The notes under the pieces were generated by a model that saw only the letters and a program-made list of their open reading frames with translations, was not told where the DNA came from and did no database searches. A DNA stretch of 64,000 nt from contig JAEEJS010000020.1 of assembly GCA_016282015.1 (NCBI GenBank), forward strand, positions 1 through 64,000. Direction: 5' to 3'. How positions within the stretch are numbered: position 1 is the first letter of the stretch; each line of letters begins with the position of its first letter. Made by a program: the position numbers and the translations under genes. The stretch is from Bacteroidales bacterium (GTDB lineage Bacteria > Bacteroidota > Bacteroidia > Bacteroidales > F082). Shown here piece by piece: positions 61,024 to 64,000 of the stretch.

Positions 61024-62331
61024 TTATTTCTCTCTAAAGAACAGCTGTATCGGCACCCCGTTGAAGTTCCAGTTGCTTCTGATTTTGTTCTCCAAGAACC
61101 TCACGTAGTTGTCCTTCACGTCTTTTGGCAGGTTGCAGAAGAAGATAAACTGAGGGGTAGGGCTCTTGAGCTGGGTGACGTATTTTATCTTGAGGTAACG
61201 GCCGCGTGACGCAATTTGCGGAGGCTGGTTGTTGATAATCTCAAGCATGGTGTCGTTGAGTTCGCGTACCGGTACCTTGCGTTCTCTGTTCTCATAAACC
61301 TGATGTGCCGACTCAAGCACCTTGAAAGTGCGCTGACGGTTGATGGCCGAGGTGAAAATGATGGGGTAGTCGGTGAAAGGAGCTGTGTTTTCCCTGATAG
61401 CATTCTCGAAAGCCAGGTGGGTGTTGCTGTCTTTTTCGACCAAATCCCATTTGTTGACCACCAGGACCAGACCTTTCTTGTTGCGTTCTATCAGTCGGAG
61501 TATGTTCATGTCCTGAGCCTGGAACCCTTCGGTGGCGTCTATAATCAGAATGGCCACGTCGCATTCCTCGATGGCACGTATGGAACGCATCACCGAATAG
61601 AACTCGATGTTCTCGTAAACCTTGCTTTTCTTGCGCAATCCGGCAGTGTCCACCAGCATGAAGTCCATGCCGAAGGCGTTGAAGCGGGTGTTGTTGCTGT
61701 CGCGTGTGGTGCCGGCTATGTTGGTAACAATGTTTCTCTCCTGTCCGAGGAAGGCGTTGATCATGGACGATTTGCCCACGTTAGGACGGCCCACCACCGC
61801 AAAACGCGGCAGGTTGGAATAGTCCTCTGTGGTGTCGTTAGGCAGGTATTTCACCACCTCGTCCAGCAACTCGCCAGTTCCTGTGCCTGTCATGGCCGAG
61901 AACGGGAAAATCTCACCCAGTCCGAGGGCGTAGAACTCAGCCGCCTCGCCGAACTTGCTCGGGATATCCGTCTTGTTAACTCCGAGTATCACTTTTTTCT
62001 TGCATCTGCGAAGCACCACCGACACATCCTCGTCGAGCACATGCACTCCTGCCTGTCCGTCAACCACGAAAATTATCACATCGGCTTCGTCAATGGCGAG
62101 GTCCACCTGTTTGCGGATTTCTTCCTCGAAAATGTCATCTGATCCGACCACATAACCGCCTGTGTCTATCACTGTGAACGATTTGCCGTTCCAGTCGCTA
62201 TGGCCGTAGTGGCGGTCGCGTGTCACGCCGCTGCTTTCTTCAACTATGGCCTGGCGCGACTGCACCAAACGGTTAAACAACGTCGATTTTCCGACGTTAG
62301 GTCTTCCAACTATTGCAACTATATTACTCAT
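61024..62331 (-). CDS. der: GTPase Der (EngA)
   Basis: 435 residues. Two tandem GTPase domains are present: 'GRPNVGKSTLFNRLV' with 'DTGGYV' and 'NKTD', then 'GRPNVGKSSMINAFL' with 'DTAGLRKKSKV' and 'NKWDL'. A C-terminal KH-like domain follows ('GVPIQLFFREK' end). It is needed for 50S ribosome assembly. It follows era on the same strand. Confidence 0.97.
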   Translation of the reverse strand: MSNIVAIVGRPNVGKSTLFNRLVQSRQAIVEESSGVTRDRHYGHSDWNGKSFTVIDTGGYVVGSDDIFEEEIRKQVDLAIDEADVIIFVVDGQAGVHVLDEDVSVVLRRCKKKVILGVNKTDIPSKFGEAAEFYALGLGEIFPFSAMTGTGTGELLDEVVKYLPNDTTEDYSNLPRFAVVGRPNVGKSSMINAFLGQERNIVTNIAGTTRDSNNTRFNAFGMDFMLVDTAGLRKKSKVYENIEFYSVMRSIRAIEECDVAILIIDATEGFQAQDMNILRLIERNKKGLVLVVNKWDLVEKDSNTHLAFENAIRENTAPFTDYPIIFTSAINRQRTFKVLESAHQVYENRERKVPVRELNDTMLEIINNQPPQIASRGRYLKIKYVTQLKSPTPQFIFFCNLPKDVKDNYVRFLENKIRSNWNFNGVPIQLFFREK

Positions 62332-62365
62332 AATTCAACTTATAACTTCAAACTCCGAACTAAAT

Positions 62366-63247
62366 TCAGGCTTCATACCCGAAATGCCTCAACTCCTCCT
62401 CATTGTCACGCCAGTCCTTGTCGACTTTCACTCTCAAATCCAGGAAAATCTTCTTACCGGTAAACTCTTCAATGTCGGCTCTCGACTGTATGCCCACCTT
62501 CTTGATGGCTGCACCGCCTTTGCCTATCAGTATTGCCTTCTGCGACTCACGTGAGGCATAAATTGTAGCCTTGATGTTGATGAGCTTCTGGCTCTCCTCG
62601 TAGGCGTCGACCGCCACCTCAACGCTGTACGGAATCTCCTGCTGATAGTTGAGCAGTATCTTCTCGCGTATGATTTCGGTCACAAAGAAACGCATCGAAC
62701 GGTCTGTGAGTTCGTCCTTGGGGAAATATGGCGGACATACCGGCAACTTTTCCAATATGCTTTCAAACACAAACTGTATGTTGGCCTGATGCATGGCCGA
62801 GATGGGGAAGACAGTGGCTGCCGGAAGGGTGTTTCTCCAGAACTCCACGGCTTTCTCCACATCCTCCTGGTTGGAGAGGTCTATTTTGTTTAGCAAAACA
62901 AACACCGGCACTTCCATTTTCTTGACGCGTTCTATGGTCTCTTCATCAACTTTTTTGTCGGTGATGTCGACAACGTAAAGTATCAGGTCGGCGTCAATGA
63001 AAGCCACGTTGATGTACTGATTCATGATCTCGTGCATCTTGTAGGCCGGATTCTTGATAATGCCAGGGGTGTCGGAAAACACTATCTGGAAGTCGTCTCC
63101 GTTAACTATTCCGAGTATGCGGTGACGTGTGGTCTGAGCCTTAGACGTGATGATGCTGATTTTTTCTCCCACCAGGTCGTTCATGAGGGTCGATTTGCCC
63201 ACGTTAGGCTTTCCGATAATGTTTACATAACCTGCTTTATGATCCAT
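62366..63247 (-). CDS. era: GTPase Era
   Basis: 293 residues. The GTPase domain has 'GKPNVGKSTLMNDLV', 'SDTPGI' and 'NKIDL'; the C-terminal KH domain has 'AILIGKGGAAIKKVGIQSRA'. It binds 16S rRNA and helps 30S maturation. It lies 34 bases upstream of der. Confidence 0.97.
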   Translation of the reverse strand: MDHKAGYVNIIGKPNVGKSTLMNDLVGEKISIITSKAQTTRHRILGIVNGDDFQIVFSDTPGIIKNPAYKMHEIMNQYINVAFIDADLILYVVDITDKKVDEETIERVKKMEVPVFVLLNKIDLSNQEDVEKAVEFWRNTLPAATVFPISAMHQANIQFVFESILEKLPVCPPYFPKDELTDRSMRFFVTEIIREKILLNYQQEIPYSVEVAVDAYEESQKLINIKATIYASRESQKAILIGKGGAAIKKVGIQSRADIEEFTGKKIFLDLRVKVDKDWRDNEEELRHFGYEA

Positions 63248-63306
63248 ATTTTTATAAATATTTCAATTTTTTTCAAAAAACACTTGACACGACAGCAAAA
63301 ATGTTG

Positions 63307-63314
63307 TATTTTTG
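63307..63314 (+). promoter_or_regulatory. Promoter of the initiator tRNA gene
   Basis: TATTTTTG at -7 with a TTGA element at 63284-63287 and a 19-base spacer; it is 15 bases before the tRNA. Confidence 0.6.
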
Positions 63315-63329
63315 CAGCCCAATTCACGA

Positions 63330-63403
<74 letters not shown>

Positions 63404-63405
63404 CT

Positions 63406-63434
63406 AAAGGAGGTCAATAGGCCTCCTTTTTATT
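63406..63434 (+). terminator. Terminator after the tRNA
   Basis: AAAGGAGG (63406-63413) pairs with CCTCCTTT (63422-63429), followed by a T-rich tail. It overlaps the stop of the opposing gene. Confidence 0.75.
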
Positions 63435-64000
63435 TTATCTTATTCTCAGCCGCCATCAAAACCTCTCTGGTGTTGTTGTCGGTGACCATAGCCATGATGT
63501 AGAACTCATCGGCTTCGTATTCATTATCCAAAGTGAACTTCATATTGTTGACCACATTGGTGCCTGCGGTAACTACATGGGCGACTGTGAAAAGTTTGCC
63601 CCATGTAAGGCCGTCGGCTGTGCCTCTGAACACATGGCGGTGCGTGTATTCGTTAATGACGCCGTCCGGTGTCAGCTGCTTGCCTATGATATTGTCCTCC
63701 ATCATGCAGACTATTATACGTACGTCGTCGCTTTCTACATCCTGCAAGAACCTGGCATGCACGCTTACACGCACCTCTCTTGTCGAGTTGTCGTAGGCTG
63801 TTTTTACTATAAGTCTGACCGGAGCATTCTGACCGATTAGTTCACCCACTGCTGCTGTCCACTCTGCCGGACCTATAGCTCCCATGCGGTTTACAGTTCC
63901 CGTCGGATAAGCCGAGATATTGAAATAATCATTCCAATCATCGCCGTCTTCGGTTCTGAAATCCGGGAATCCGCCAGCAGGGTTCTGCAATGCCGACATA
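63430..64000 (-). CDS. Omp28-like outer-membrane protein (5' end outside window)
   Basis: At least 189 residues ending at 63430; the Met at 63999 is probably internal, as Omp28 proteins are longer and begin with a signal peptide and a thioredoxin-like part not seen here. The visible portion has 'AYPTGTVNRMGAIGPAEWTA', 'VRVSVHARFLQDVESDDVRI' and 'EDNIIGKQLTPDGV...YTHRHVFR', the C-terminal pattern of the Omp28-related family. These are surface lipoproteins of Bacteroidales with an uncertain, possibly adhesive role. Confidence 0.75.
   Translation of the reverse strand, partial: MSALQNPAGGFPDFRTEDGDDWNDYFNISAYPTGTVNRMGAIGPAEWTAAVGELIGQNAPVRLIVKTAYDNSTREVRVSVHARFLQDVESDDVRIIVCMMEDNIIGKQLTPDGVINEYTHRHVFRGTADGLTWGKLFTVAHVVTAGTNVVNNMKFTLDNEYEADEFYIMAMVTDNNTREVLMAAENKIK

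Noticed and set aside
61216-62142. 308-codon plus-strand ORF opposite der
   Set aside because: Der is unmistakable on the minus strand; the antisense frame shows no recognisable protein.

Overview
This is a chromosomal window from a member of the Bacteroidales (phylum Bacteroidota). The evidence is the housekeeping gene content, the repeated promoter motif TAnnTTTG, many ATGA/TAATG start-stop overlaps, lipoboxes of the S/A-C-K-K type, and three secreted proteins ending in type IX secretion (T9SS) C-terminal sorting domains. The T9SS cargo, including a gingipain-family C25 peptidase, argues against Bacteroides in the narrow sense and for another Bacteroidales lineage that ferments to acetate (pta-ackA). 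No T9SS machinery genes, plasmid genes, phage genes, insertion sequences or CRISPR arrays were seen. No gene-free stretch exceeds 300 bases.

Layout. 1-4.4 kb (minus): surface and secreted proteins, an L,D-transpeptidase and a Sel1 protein, with a 3' remnant of deoC in the gap at 1.74 kb. 4.4-9.9 kb (minus): ettA, two glycosyltransferases and an LptF/LptG-type permease in a tightly overlapping run. 10-12.4 kb (plus): a small PAS-like protein and two tandem secreted paralogues, one with a YARHG-like tail. 12.5-14.9 kb (minus): pta and ackA, separated by a 138-base interspersed repeat. 15-18.8 kb (plus): DUF4271-hemD-rnpA-yidD-ctpA. 18.8-22.6 kb (minus): GtrA protein, CPBP protease, a short malQ, adk, hpt. 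22.7-23.9 kb (plus): purE and rhomboid. 23.9-25.6 kb (minus): an in-frame GNAT-dicarboxylate symporter fusion.

26.8-33.1 kb (plus) holds a porin, an imelysin-family lipoprotein, a di-heme c-type oxidoreductase and a CcsB-CcsA cytochrome c assembly fusion, which looks like one iron or heme-linked envelope locus. 33.1-38.4 kb (plus) is a cobalamin-riboswitch transcription unit: a T9SS surface protein with a beta-helix, repeats and a DUF4465 domain, then an acetyl-CoA hydrolase/transferase family protein and a MarC protein. This is the most striking system in the window, a candidate B12-responsive surface protein exported by T9SS.

38.4-45.7 kb (minus): a ComEA-like protein, NSS transporter, upp, a FemAB-like protein, polysaccharide deacetylase and GH3 glycosidase. 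45.8-49.2 kb (plus): the C25 peptidase. 49.3-50.9 kb (minus): an outer-membrane protein and pssA. 51.0-55.9 kb (plus): an efflux set of TolC, HlyD and two ABC-2 permeases with no ATPase gene beside them. 56.0-59.3 kb (plus): an RND/MMPL exporter translationally coupled to a polyprenyl synthase. 59.3-63.2 kb (minus): queA, hslR, der, era. 63.3-64 kb: an initiator tRNA, then a truncated Omp28-like gene at the window edge.
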